The notes: generated by a model not told the origin, from the sequence alone. A stretch of DNA of 30,998 nt from CAZSWR01 sp964610885 (GCA_964610885.1 CAZSWR010000038.1:1-30998), one strand, 5' to 3'. Numbered from the stretch's first letter, positions 22,343-30,961 are shown. A program made the numbers and translations.

Positions 22343-24255
22343 ATTATAAGAATATTATACTAATCGGCCAGCCCAATTCCGGCAAGAGTACGATTTTCAA
22401 TGTGCTGTCCGACATCAAGACCTCCACATCCAATTTCGCTGGTTCCTCCGGCGAGATTAATGAGACAATAATCAGCTTCGCAGGCGAGGGGTGGCGGCTC
22501 TACGACCTCCCGGGCGTCTATTCGCTGAACCCGACACAAGAATCCGAACGCATCACCTTAGATTTCATTACCAAGACCGAAATTGACCTCATCATAAACG
22601 TAGTCGATGCCACTTCGCTCACTCGCAGTTTGGAACTAACCTGCGAGCTGCTCGAGTTGGGGCTGCCGATGATTGTCGCCCTGAATATGATGGACGAGGC
22701 AGCGGCCCACGGCGTTTCGATCGATACGGAAATGCTCGCCTTCGAGGTGGGCAATCCCGTGGTCGAGACTTCGGCGCTAAAGGGCAAGGGCATCAAGAAA
22801 TTACTCGAAACGGGCGAGGAATACATTCGGAAGAACCAAACCAACACGAACTGCCCACGATTCACTCGGCACATCGAAGGCAGAGTGGCCGAAATCGAAA
22901 ACGCAATGGTTACGAATCCATTTCCGGCCATTGCGCGCCGCTTCGTGGCCATCAAAGCCATCGAATATCCGTCGATTATTCCGGCTTCGGATTTTGCCCC
23001 GCTTGTTGACATTGTCCAAGACTTCGAGAATGAGAGCCGACTGATGCACAACATGGACGGCTTCGAGTCCATATCCTACGAACGGCACCACTTGGCGATG
23101 AAAGTATCCGAAAAGGTTTCCAAATTCGTTGCACGCCGCTCGCGTTCACGCTCGGACCGAATGGACGACGCACTGCTACATCCGCTCTGGGGCCAATTGA
23201 TAATGCTTTGCTTTTTCTTTCTGTACTTTTTCGCAATTTTCTACGTGGGCAGCATACTTTCGGCGCTCGTCGAACCGATGATCGCGTCGCTTGGCGAATC
23301 ATTTGCCCCGCTCAAGGAATCAAACGAGTTCCTCTGGTTCTCGATCAATGGCGCCTACATGGGATTCGCGGGAGTGGTGGGAATTGTTCTGCCATATTTC
23401 CTGCCATTGGTGCTGATCACTTCGCTCTTCGAGGAGAGCGGCTACCTATCGCGAGTCGCATTCCTTTCCGATGGGCTGTTCCACAGGATCGGGCTACACG
23501 GCAAATCCGCCGTCCCGCTGATTCTGGGCTTCGGATGCGCGATCCCGGCCATCTACGCCACCCGCATACTCGAAAACAAACGCGACCGGCAGATCACTTC
23601 CGTTTTGCTTCAGTTCATACCATGTTCGGCACGGATCGCGGTGATTTTTGCACTCACGGCCGCCTTCACCGGGCCTGTGTGGGCGGTGATCGTATTCGCA
23701 TACGTGCTGTTCGTGATTGCTGCGAGCGGCAAGATTATGTCCAAGATGCTCACAATGCCGATCGGTTTGGTGCTCGAGATACCTCGGCTGAAAGTCCCTT
23801 CGCTTCGGCTATCATTTGCCAAGACTTGGATGAAAACCAAGGATTTCGCCAAGGAAGCATTGATTTTCCTCGTCCTCGGCAGCGTCGTGCTCGGATGGAT
23901 TGAATATTTCAATGTGGCATATTATATCGATATATTGCTTTCGCCGATAACCGGATTCGTGCTTGGGCTGCCCGAACAGTTAGGTTCCACGTTGGTCTTT
24001 GGCTTCTTGCGAAAGGAATTGATTATAGTCATGGCGGCGCAAGCTCTCAATGTGCAATCGATCGCGGAATTGCCCCTGACGTCGGATCAGATCATTGCAT
24101 TCATCATCTTTGTTACTTTCTATTTCCCGTGCCTGACGACGTTTGTCGTCCTGACGAAAGAATTCGGGAAGAAATTCAGTTTCGCTGCGGCGAGTTTCAG
24201 CGTATTGGTTGCGCTGGTTTCGGCCACTCTGTTCCGCTTGCTCCTCAGTATTTAG
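22339..24255 (+). CDS. feoB: Ferrous iron transport protein FeoB
   Basis: This 638-residue protein has an N-terminal G domain and a C-terminal membrane domain, as expected for the Fe(II) transporter FeoB. G motifs: GQPNSGKST (residues 10-18), DLPG (56-59), NMMD (116-119) and SALKGKG (145-151). The G2/switch I stretch, normally NxPGVTVE, is NFAGSSGE (32-39), a clear departure with Ser where Thr contacts magnesium. A helical spacer (about 160-275) is followed by Gate-type membrane segments, including GFGCAIPAIYATR and IPCSARIAVIFAL, the two conserved Cys-containing motifs. It is shorter than enterobacterial FeoB (773) but within family range. No feoC is seen. Co-transcribed with feoA. Confidence 0.94.
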   Translation: MNYKNIILIGQPNSGKSTIFNVLSDIKTSTSNFAGSSGEINETIISFAGEGWRLYDLPGVYSLNPTQESERITLDFITKTEIDLIINVVDATSLTRSLELTCELLELGLPMIVALNMMDEAAAHGVSIDTEMLAFEVGNPVVETSALKGKGIKKLLETGEEYIRKNQTNTNCPRFTRHIEGRVAEIENAMVTNPFPAIARRFVAIKAIEYPSIIPASDFAPLVDIVQDFENESRLMHNMDGFESISYERHHLAMKVSEKVSKFVARRSRSRSDRMDDALLHPLWGQLIMLCFFFLYFFAIFYVGSILSALVEPMIASLGESFAPLKESNEFLWFSINGAYMGFAGVVGIVLPYFLPLVLITSLFEESGYLSRVAFLSDGLFHRIGLHGKSAVPLILGFGCAIPAIYATRILENKRDRQITSVLLQFIPCSARIAVIFALTAAFTGPVWAVIVFAYVLFVIAASGKIMSKMLTMPIGLVLEIPRLKVPSLRLSFAKTWMKTKDFAKEALIFLVLGSVVLGWIEYFNVAYYIDILLSPITGFVLGLPEQLGSTLVFGFLRKELIIVMAAQALNVQSIAELPLTSDQIIAFIIFVTFYFPCLTTFVVLTKEFGKKFSFAAASFSVLVALVSATLFRLLLSI

Positions 24256-24368
24256 GATGATGCTGAATCGCCCCCAAAGATCGCAATTCCCAAACCACCC
24301 CGCCCTCCGGGCACTCCTCCATGCCAAGGATGGGAATCTGTAAGCGATTGAATATTAAAGAAATAAAT

Positions 24369-24500
24369 GGGGCTGTCTCAAAAGTCAAAAAAACTGTTTA
24401 TTGGTCATGTTGAACGAAGTGAAACATCCATATTCAGCAATGACTTATGAATGGCATGGATTCTTCACTACGTTCAGAATGACAGTTTTGAGACAGCCCC
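24369..24500. mobile_element. MITE-like element, copy 3 (intact)
   Basis: The 132-bp element ends in perfect 15-bp terminal inverted repeats, GGGGCTGTCTCAAAA (24369-24383) and its complement (24486-24500). The interior long inverted repeat matches copies 1 and 2. AT flanks both ends, a possible 2-bp target duplication. There is no transposase; mobilisation in trans is inferred. Confidence 0.78.
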
Positions 24501-24511
24501 ATTCGCCAGGC

Positions 24512-24551
24512 AAACAATCACCACATCATCACATCAGCTAATCACCGCATC
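24512..24551 (-). repeat. Octamer tandem repeat (5 units) overlapping a gene end
   Basis: On the minus strand the units are GATGCGGT, GATTAGCT, GATGTGAT, GATGTGGT and GATTGTTT. The first two cover the last codons and stop of the glycosyltransferase gene. Confidence 0.7.
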
Positions 24552-25197
24552 GGGTTATCATTTTCGCGCAGATCGAATCCGGCGAGTCGCGGTGATAGAC
24601 ATACGTCGGGATATCTGTCCTGAGCATTGCGAAGCCCGAGCGGCGCACTTCGTCGAAGAATTCCGTGTCGTCGGCGAATCGGATTTCGGGGAAGCGGCAA
24701 GCCGCGGCCACTCGCTTCGATATGAAAAACGTGCCGCCCACGACGCATTCCGACAGATGGATCAGACGCGAGGGCGAATTGCGGTCCGGTACGAATTCGT
24801 CGCCGACCACTCGGAAGCCGCCATAAACGAAATCCGCTCGGGTCGATTCGATGATTCTTCGGCGCGATTCCAAATGGTTCGGTTCGTATTCGTCGTCCGA
24901 ATCGAGGAAAGTAATCCACTGGCCGCGCGCGTGGCCGATCCCAAGATTGCGCGCCGCGCCCACGCCGCGATTCTCCTGGCGGAAATACCTAACACGTTCA
25001 TTATCTATATATTTACACAATTCCTCCAAGGGTTCGTCTCGGCTGCCGTCATCGGCGATAATGAGTTCGAAGTCCTCTTCCGTTTGGCCGAGCAAGGATT
25101 CGATGGCGCGGCAAACGATTTTTTTCCGGTCGTACAAACAAATAATTACTGAAAAAAAGGGATTCTTTGCTAAATTTGTTGTTTGCGGTAGAGTCAT
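24538..25197 (-). CDS. Family 2 glycosyltransferase
   Basis: This 219-residue GT-A enzyme likely transfers a sugar from a nucleotide-sugar to an envelope glycan. Motifs: FSVIICLYDRKKIVCRAIESLLGQT (residues about 15-39), IIADDGSRDE, GVGAARNLGIGHARGQWITFLDSDDEYEP (the DxD metal site), and a C-terminal FADDTEFFDEVRRSG matching the ED-type acidic motif. No membrane anchor is present. It is short for GT2 enzymes, and its last residues RCGD and the stop are encoded by an octamer tandem repeat, so the 3' end may have been cut or rewritten by repeat insertion. It is divergent from rsmG, whose promoter overlaps its first codons. Confidence 0.85.
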   Translation of the reverse strand: MTLPQTTNLAKNPFFSVIICLYDRKKIVCRAIESLLGQTEEDFELIIADDGSRDEPLEELCKYIDNERVRYFRQENRGVGAARNLGIGHARGQWITFLDSDDEYEPNHLESRRRIIESTRADFVYGGFRVVGDEFVPDRNSPSRLIHLSECVVGGTFFISKRVAAACRFPEIRFADDTEFFDEVRRSGFAMLRTDIPTYVYHRDSPDSICAKMITRCGD

Positions 25198-25204
25198 ATT
25201 TTTG
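25175..25204 (+). promoter_or_regulatory. FCB-type promoter for rsmG
   Basis: TTTG at 25175-25178 and TATTTTTG at 25197-25204 are 18 bp apart, placed 38 bp before the rsmG ATG. The -33 element lies inside the 5' end of the divergent glycosyltransferase gene. Confidence 0.6.
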
Positions 25205-25242
25205 ATTCTCCATCGTTATGTATTAATTAAGACGTAAGAATT

Positions 25243-25905
25243 ATGGATATTGTTGAATTTCAAACAATATGCTCGGCGAACGGAATCAGTTTCACGAAAG
25301 AGCAAAACTTAGCAATCAAACGCTACCACGACGAGCTAATTTATTGGAACGAAAAGGTGAACATGGTGTCGCGGAAGGACACCGAACGCCTGCTCGAATA
25401 CCATATACTACACAGCGTCATAGCATTGAAATACGTTGACGTCCCGCAGAAATCTCGCTGCTTGGACGTGGGCACCGGCGGCGGCCTTCCCGGCATTCCG
25501 CTCGCGATAGTCCGGCCCGACCTGAAGATGCTCCTTGTGGATTCGATCGCCAAGAAGCTGAAAACCACCGCAATGATGGCGGCCCACACCGGTTGCCGCC
25601 ACTTGGTAGCGCTTTGCGCCCGCGCCGAAACGCTTGCCGAAGACCGCGCGAACCGTGGCGCATTCGACTTTATTTTCACTCGATCCGTGGCGCGTATGAA
25701 GCCGATACTCGAATGGGTGGCGCCGCTGACGCACGACAAATCTCAAATCGTATTTTACAAGGGTGGCGACCTGGCCGACGAAATTCACGAGGCGCGGCTT
25801 GCCTTCCCCGGCCTTCGCTTCACGGAGTATCCGATCGTGGCCTATGGCGCCGATTGGTTCCAACGCGAAGACAAGAAAATCGTCGTGGGCGAACTTATAG
25901 ATTGA
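25243..25905 (+). CDS. rsmG: 16S rRNA (guanine527-N7)-methyltransferase RsmG
   Basis: This 220-residue protein uses SAM to methylate G527 of 16S rRNA. The SAM-binding core CLDVGTGGGLPGIPLAI (residues about 73-89) is diagnostic. LVDSIAKKLKT, FTRSVARMKPILEW and IVFYKGGDL match later RsmG motifs. The N-terminal RYHDELIYWNEKVNMVSRKD is also typical. Loss of RsmG gives low-level streptomycin resistance in other bacteria. The gene is usually near the origin with mnmG or parA in many bacteria; here it is beside a glycosyltransferase and membrane proteins instead. Confidence 0.96.
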   Translation: MDIVEFQTICSANGISFTKEQNLAIKRYHDELIYWNEKVNMVSRKDTERLLEYHILHSVIALKYVDVPQKSRCLDVGTGGGLPGIPLAIVRPDLKMLLVDSIAKKLKTTAMMAAHTGCRHLVALCARAETLAEDRANRGAFDFIFTRSVARMKPILEWVAPLTHDKSQIVFYKGGDLADEIHEARLAFPGLRFTEYPIVAYGADWFQREDKKIVVGELID

Positions 25906-25972
25906 AACAACTTGTCTTGAATAATATTACTACGGGTATTACAAACGTTTTCAAACATAAAGGGTACTTGTA

Positions 25973-26458
25973 ATGGAAGAATTAAACACTTTAGCAAACA
26001 GCGAACAGCAGTTTTCAGCACCGGAATCGATTGCGATCACGAACCGGGCAGTTTCATTTTTGGACAAAGCATCTAAATGGTCGAAATTCATTGCGATTAT
26101 CGGCTTCGTCTCTTGTGCATTTATGTTCCTTGCCGGTGTGGTTGCGATTATCGCAGCTTCATTTGTACCGCAAACCACTCAGGCGGTGGGAGCATTTATT
26201 GCTGCAATTTTCTATTTCGGAATCGGAGTTTTGTCCCTTTTCCCAAGCCTTTACCTTTACCGCTTTTCAGATAAGATTTTCTACGCAATTCGCGACCGCG
26301 ACAACGAATTGCTCGAATCTTCATTCGAAAACATTATGCGCTATTTTAAATTCACGAGCATTATGTACATTGCCGGAATTGGCTTGGGCTTTTTAGCATT
26401 AATTGTAGGTTTGATTGTGTCGTTGGTTGGCGGATTCCATTTCCCCAAAGTCAACTAA
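25973..26458 (+). CDS. Small membrane protein, DUF5362-like
   Basis: This 161-residue protein has an acidic N-terminus and three hydrophobic stretches, roughly residues 38-64, 74-97 and 128-155. The segment ASKWSKFIAIIGFVSCAFMFLAGVVAII resembles the DUF5362 family of small bacterial membrane proteins; this is recognition from memory and moderate only. No catalytic residues stand out. It lies 67 bp after rsmG and 51 bp before the DUF4159-like gene, all on the same strand, so it may belong to the downstream run. Function unknown. Confidence 0.7.
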   Translation: MEELNTLANSEQQFSAPESIAITNRAVSFLDKASKWSKFIAIIGFVSCAFMFLAGVVAIIAASFVPQTTQAVGAFIAAIFYFGIGVLSLFPSLYLYRFSDKIFYAIRDRDNELLESSFENIMRYFKFTSIMYIAGIGLGFLALIVGLIVSLVGGFHFPKVN

Positions 26459-26509
26459 TCGTCTTAGAGTGTTCAGAATTGGTTTATTGCTTCGGAAAGG
26501 CATAAAGAA

Positions 26510-27202
26510 TTGCAGAAAAACATCCTTAAATATTTAAGCCTTGCGCTTTTGATTGCCATCGCGGCCCATTTCCCTATGAACATCGGCGCGCAGGAACAAT
26601 CGACGAAAAGCGCCATCAAGCTGGCTCGGGTGAAATACTCTGGCGGCGGCGATTGGTACAACGATCCTTCGTCCGAGGTGAACCTGTTGAGGTATGTGAA
26701 CAAATATACGAACATCCAAGTGGATCCGGTTTACGAATACGTCGATATCGCGGGCGATAACCTGTTCGCCTATCCGATGATATTCCTGACGGGCCACGGA
26801 AACATGAAATTTACGGAAACCGAAGTGCAAAAGCTCAAGGCATACCTTGCCAACGGCGGCTTCCTCTATATCGACGATGATTATGGCCTCGATGAATTCG
26901 TGCGCAGGGAAATGAAAAGAGTGTTCCCAGAGCAGGAAATGGTCGAATTGCCATTCTCGCACGGGATTTATTCGTGCCATTTCAAATTCCCCAACGGGCT
27001 GCCGAAGATCCACGAACACGACGACAAAACGCCCCGCGGTTTCGGACTGTTCCAAGAGGGAAGGCTCTGCGTGTACTACACTTATGAATCAAACCTCGCC
27101 GACGGCTGGGCCGACCAAGACGTGCACCACGACCCAGAGAACGTCCGCGAAGAAGCACTGAAAATGGGCGTCAATATCATCGTTTGGGCCTTGACGCACT
27201 GA
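26510..27202 (+). CDS. Secreted DUF4159-domain protein
   Basis: This 230-residue protein fits the DUF4159 family: VKYSGGGDWYNDPSSEVNLLRYVNKYTNI at the start, YPMIFLTGHGNMKFTETEVQKLKAYLANGGFLYIDDDYG in the middle, and ALKMGVNIIVWALTH at the end. The fold is probably glutamine-amidotransferase-like without an obvious nucleophile cysteine. A signal peptide (about residues 1-27, ending NIGAQ) is only complete if the TTG at 26510 is the start; the first ATG is inside it at M23. GGAAAGG precedes the TTG by 9 bp. DUF4159 proteins are often next to DUF4175/MoxR/VWA genes in Bacteroidota, consistent with the next gene. Confidence 0.82.
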   Translation: MQKNILKYLSLALLIAIAAHFPMNIGAQEQSTKSAIKLARVKYSGGGDWYNDPSSEVNLLRYVNKYTNIQVDPVYEYVDIAGDNLFAYPMIFLTGHGNMKFTETEVQKLKAYLANGGFLYIDDDYGLDEFVRREMKRVFPEQEMVELPFSHGIYSCHFKFPNGLPKIHEHDDKTPRGFGLFQEGRLCVYYTYESNLADGWADQDVHHDPENVREEALKMGVNIIVWALTH

Positions 27203-27247
27203 GCTGTCTTTGAAAATTTTAGTTCAACTTGTTAATTGCAAAAAAAA

Positions 27248-30200
27248 ATGCCTGATTATATAAAAATACTGAAAAGCCTCCAGTCGCGGATACATTTCGT
27301 CCGCCGCAAGGAAATTTTCTTTATTGGTTTGGCGGGGCTGTCCAAAGCTCTCGCCGGTACAATGGCCGTCATACTGCTTGCCTCGGTCGTCGAATGGACT
27401 GCCCAGGGCGACGAAGCCTTCCGGGCGGTACTGGCCTCGATAATCGCGTTGGGGTTCATCGGTTTTATTGCAGTATTGCTCCGAGTGCCCGCCATGTATG
27501 CCTTCGGGCGCTTCCATCAGGCCGATTCGCAAATCGCGCTTCGAGTGGGCAAGGCATACCCGGAGCTTGGCGACAAATTGTGCAATGCCATGCAGCTCGT
27601 GTCCTCTTTGGACAAATCCGGCGGCACCAGCCCGGACATGGCTCTGGCCGCATTCTACGAAGTCAGCGCAGGCGCTTCGGATAAGGATTTCAGCCGGATC
27701 ATCGAAAAACGGGAAATCAAGAGGTCGGGCCTGATATTTGCAATTGCATTCTTCGTTATTGCCGTTTCGTTCACTGTTTTCAATTCCACAATCGGCTCGG
27801 CATTCATCCGCATCGCCAATTTCACCGAATCGTACCTGCCTCCGGCGCCGTACAAACTGACAATCAGCCCGCTCTCGGGCCGAGTCGTCCGCGGAGAAGC
27901 AGCGCAGATCACGATTAGTGCGGAAGGCGAAGCACCGGAAAAGATACAAATCTACATTCGCGAGGAAACTCAAGAAAAATTCGATACATACACACTACGG
28001 CTGGATTCGGGCAACGTTTACCGCTACGACATTGCTGCACTGAAGAAAAGCGTGGTGTTCTACGCCGCCTCGGACTGGCTTTCGACAAAAGTAAAAACCG
28101 AAGAGGGACGCATCACGGTATTCGACAGGCCGCAAGTGGTCAGCATGAGCGGAACGGTCATCCAGCCCGCTTATTCCAAGCTGGCCCCCAAAGGATTCGA
28201 CGAACAAAATGGCGATATAACCGCACTCAAAGGGTCTGTGGCCGAGATTACAATTTTTTCGAACAAAGATCTGGCCTCCGCCGAAATTTGCTTCGAGAAA
28301 GCCGGAATCGCCACAAGCGATACGAATATTACCAGCTTCGATACGACTGTCGTCCGAATGAACGCCGATGGCAAACGCGCTACCGGTTCGTTCCGCATCG
28401 ACCATTCGTGCACTTATTACTTCCGAGTGAAGGATACGGACGGCGAGGAAAGCGTCAATCCCGTCAAATACAACGTCATCGTCCAAAACGACGAATACCC
28501 GACCATCTCCATACTCGAACCCACGCAAAGCAAGGCTCAAGTGGGCGAAAATGGCTTGCTGCCGGTCGTGGCTGCCATTGGCGATGATTTCGGATTCTCT
28601 TCGCTACGGCTGTTCTACCGCCTATCGCAATCGAAGTACCAAGCGCCGGATATGTTCTACAAGACCGTAGATATTCCTATACTGACCAACGAACTAACGG
28701 CCGAGATACCGTACCTCTTCGATTTGAACAAACTCGGGATCATGCCCGAGGACGAATACGAAGTGTATTTGGAAGTGTTCGACAACGACGCCATTTCGGG
28801 CCATAAGTCCACGAAATCGCAATCGTTCATGGTGCGGCTGCCCTCGCTCGAGGAAGTGCTCAAGGACGCGGACAAGAACCAGAACAAAGCCGAAAAAGAG
28901 TTGGAAAACGTGCTCCAGAAGGCCGACAAACTCAAAAAAGAGATGGAAGAGTTGAACCGCGACCTGCTCAAAAAGCAGAAGAATAAGGAACTCGATTGGA
29001 AAGACAAGAAGAAGGCCGAAGACATACTGAAGAAGCAGCAGGAACTCGAGCAGAAGATTAGCGACGTACAGAAGAGCCTGAGCGAGGTTTCGAAATCGCT
29101 CGAAGCCAATAAGACGCTTTCGCCTGAAACGCTCGAGAAATACAAGGAATTGCAAGACCTGATGAAATCGATCAATTCCGACGAGCTGAAGATGCTTCAG
29201 GAGCGAATGAAACAGGCCATGAATAAAATGAATCCCGAAGCCCTACAAAAGGCAATGAAGGACGTACAATTCAACGAAGACCAGTTCCGCAAATCCATCG
29301 AGCGGACAATGAAAATCATGAAGAGGCTCAAAGCCGAGCAAAAGGCAGACGCGCTTTCCAAACGCGCCGAGGAATTGCTCCGCCACGAGGAAGAACTCGA
29401 GCGCCAGACCGAAAATGCCAATCCGAACGACAAGGCCAAACGCGACGAATTGGCTCGCAAACAAGACGTTATGAAAGAAGAAGTCCGGGACATCGAACGC
29501 GAACTCAAGGAGCTGGCCGAGCTGATGAAAGAAATCGGCAAAGACATGCCCATGAAGGAAATGAACGAAGCCGAAAAGGAACTCGGCGCCCAGGAAATGA
29601 AGCAGGACATGCAGGAATCCTCGGAAGCCATGAAGCAGGGCGATATGCAAAAATCGCAGAAGTCGCAACGCTCCGCCAAGAATCGGACGCAGAAATTCGC
29701 GCAGAAAATGCAAGGCCTGAAAAAGAAAATGCAGGAGAACGTGAAGAAAGAGGCCATGCGCAAAATGCAAAAGGCTATCGACAACATGCTCGAGCTTTCG
29801 CAAAAACAGGAAAACCTGCGCCAAAGCACAAAATCGACTGATTACAATTCCACAAAATTCCCGGAACTGGCCGAGGAACAGGCCGACATTTCCGATGGCC
29901 TGAACAATGTGGCCAACTCGATGATGGAGCTTTCCGAGAAATCCTTCTCGGTTACGCCGGAAATGGCCCGCGCGCTTGGCGAAAGCATGAGGAACATTCA
30001 GCAGGCAATGCAACAGCTCTCCGAGCACAACTCTGCGATGGCCTCCCGCAACCAAGAGGGCGCAATGAATTCGATGAACCAAAGCCTGATGCAGATGCAA
30101 TCCCAACTTTCGCAGATGCAGAAACAGGGCAACGGCTCCTGCGACAATCCATTCGGCCAGGGCCAAGGCCAAGGGCAGGGCCAAGGCCAGAGCGGGCAGG

Positions 30201-30763
30201 GTATGACTGAACAATTGCAACAAATGGCTGCCCAGCAACAGGCCATTAACCAAATGATGCAACAAATGAGCCAGGGCGGCAAACTGTCCCGCGAGCAGGG
30301 CCAAAACGGGCAGAACGGCCAAATGTCCGAAATGGCAGACCAGCAGGGCAAAGTGCAGCAAGCAATGGAAGATCTCGCTCGCCAGCAAAGGCAGTTGGCG
30401 CAACAAGGGCGCAAAGAAGGCGTTGGCAACCTGGACAAAATCGCCGAGGATATGCAGCAAACCGCAAAGGAATTGCGCTCGGGCCAGATCACGCCGGAAA
30501 CCATGAAAAGGCAAGAGAAGATCCTTTCGCGACTGCTCGACGCCACCAAGTCCATACACGACCGAGACTTCGAGAAGAAACGCGAATCGAAAACCGGCAA
30601 GGATTTGTTCCGTAAGTCCCCGGCGGAGCTTGACCTGGGCACCCAAGAGGGCCGCACCAGGGCCATGCAAGATCTGATTCGCTCGGCCCAGCAGGGCTAT
30701 TCGCGTGACTACGAGAACCTGATACGGCTCTATTTCGAAGCGCTTCAGAACGGCAAAAAATAA
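27248..30763 (+). CDS. DUF4175-like large membrane protein with coiled coil and Gln-rich tail
   Basis: From ATG 27248 the protein is 1171 residues. The N-terminus has two adjacent hydrophobic helices (about 27-50 and 58-80) and a third near 160-180, typical of DUF4175 proteins. A beta-rich region with Ig-like character spans about 200-525. From about 530 to 900 it is a long, highly charged coiled coil rich in KK/EE and MKxxM. From about 910 to 1100 it is Met/Gln-rich, including a GQ-repeat run near 30160-30200. Architecture suggests an envelope scaffold or mechanosensing role; the actual function is unknown. Nine consecutive A residues precede the ATG. It follows DUF4159 by 45 bp. Confidence 0.8.
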   Translation: MPDYIKILKSLQSRIHFVRRKEIFFIGLAGLSKALAGTMAVILLASVVEWTAQGDEAFRAVLASIIALGFIGFIAVLLRVPAMYAFGRFHQADSQIALRVGKAYPELGDKLCNAMQLVSSLDKSGGTSPDMALAAFYEVSAGASDKDFSRIIEKREIKRSGLIFAIAFFVIAVSFTVFNSTIGSAFIRIANFTESYLPPAPYKLTISPLSGRVVRGEAAQITISAEGEAPEKIQIYIREETQEKFDTYTLRLDSGNVYRYDIAALKKSVVFYAASDWLSTKVKTEEGRITVFDRPQVVSMSGTVIQPAYSKLAPKGFDEQNGDITALKGSVAEITIFSNKDLASAEICFEKAGIATSDTNITSFDTTVVRMNADGKRATGSFRIDHSCTYYFRVKDTDGEESVNPVKYNVIVQNDEYPTISILEPTQSKAQVGENGLLPVVAAIGDDFGFSSLRLFYRLSQSKYQAPDMFYKTVDIPILTNELTAEIPYLFDLNKLGIMPEDEYEVYLEVFDNDAISGHKSTKSQSFMVRLPSLEEVLKDADKNQNKAEKELENVLQKADKLKKEMEELNRDLLKKQKNKELDWKDKKKAEDILKKQQELEQKISDVQKSLSEVSKSLEANKTLSPETLEKYKELQDLMKSINSDELKMLQERMKQAMNKMNPEALQKAMKDVQFNEDQFRKSIERTMKIMKRLKAEQKADALSKRAEELLRHEEELERQTENANPNDKAKRDELARKQDVMKEEVRDIERELKELAELMKEIGKDMPMKEMNEAEKELGAQEMKQDMQESSEAMKQGDMQKSQKSQRSAKNRTQKFAQKMQGLKKKMQENVKKEAMRKMQKAIDNMLELSQKQENLRQSTKSTDYNSTKFPELAEEQADISDGLNNVANSMMELSEKSFSVTPEMARALGESMRNIQQAMQQLSEHNSAMASRNQEGAMNSMNQSLMQMQSQLSQMQKQGNGSCDNPFGQGQGQGQGQGQSGQGMTEQLQQMAAQQQAINQMMQQMSQGGKLSREQGQNGQNGQMSEMADQQGKVQQAMEDLARQQRQLAQQGRKEGVGNLDKIAEDMQQTAKELRSGQITPETMKRQEKILSRLLDATKSIHDRDFEKKRESKTGKDLFRKSPAELDLGTQEGRTRAMQDLIRSAQQGYSRDYENLIRLYFEALQNGKK

Positions 30764-30832
30764 CATGTTGTGGTTTCGCGTCCGGATCCGAAATCAATAA
30801 ATATCTAAAAGTATAGAGTTTAGCGAATAATT

Positions 30833-30862
30833 TTTGTGTTTCGGAAAAATTTCGTAATTTTG
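30833..30862 (+). promoter_or_regulatory. FCB-type promoter near the right edge (1)
   Basis: TTTG at 30833-30836 and TAATTTTG at 30855-30862 are 18 bp apart, on the plus strand, 70 bp after the last gene. It presumably serves a gene beyond the window. Confidence 0.5.
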
Positions 30863-30930
30863 AAAAAGGCAGTAGGCACAGTGCTCTCGGCCGATGTTGA
30901 AAACTTATTCGCAGCAGAGGCAAAAAAAGC

Positions 30931-30961
30931 TTGCATGTTAGATACAAATGCCTTAATTTTG
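30931..30961 (+). promoter_or_regulatory. FCB-type promoter near the right edge (2)
   Basis: TTG at 30931-30933 and TAATTTTG at 30954-30961 are 20 bp apart. Together with the one at 30833 this suggests tandem promoters for a gene starting just outside the window. Confidence 0.5.

Noticed and set aside
29243..30766. 507-residue open frame on the minus strand
   Set aside because: It is antisense to the coiled-coil part of the DUF4175-like gene. Its Leu/Phe/His-rich sequence is what antisense of Lys/Gln/Met codons gives, and it has no domain or start signal.
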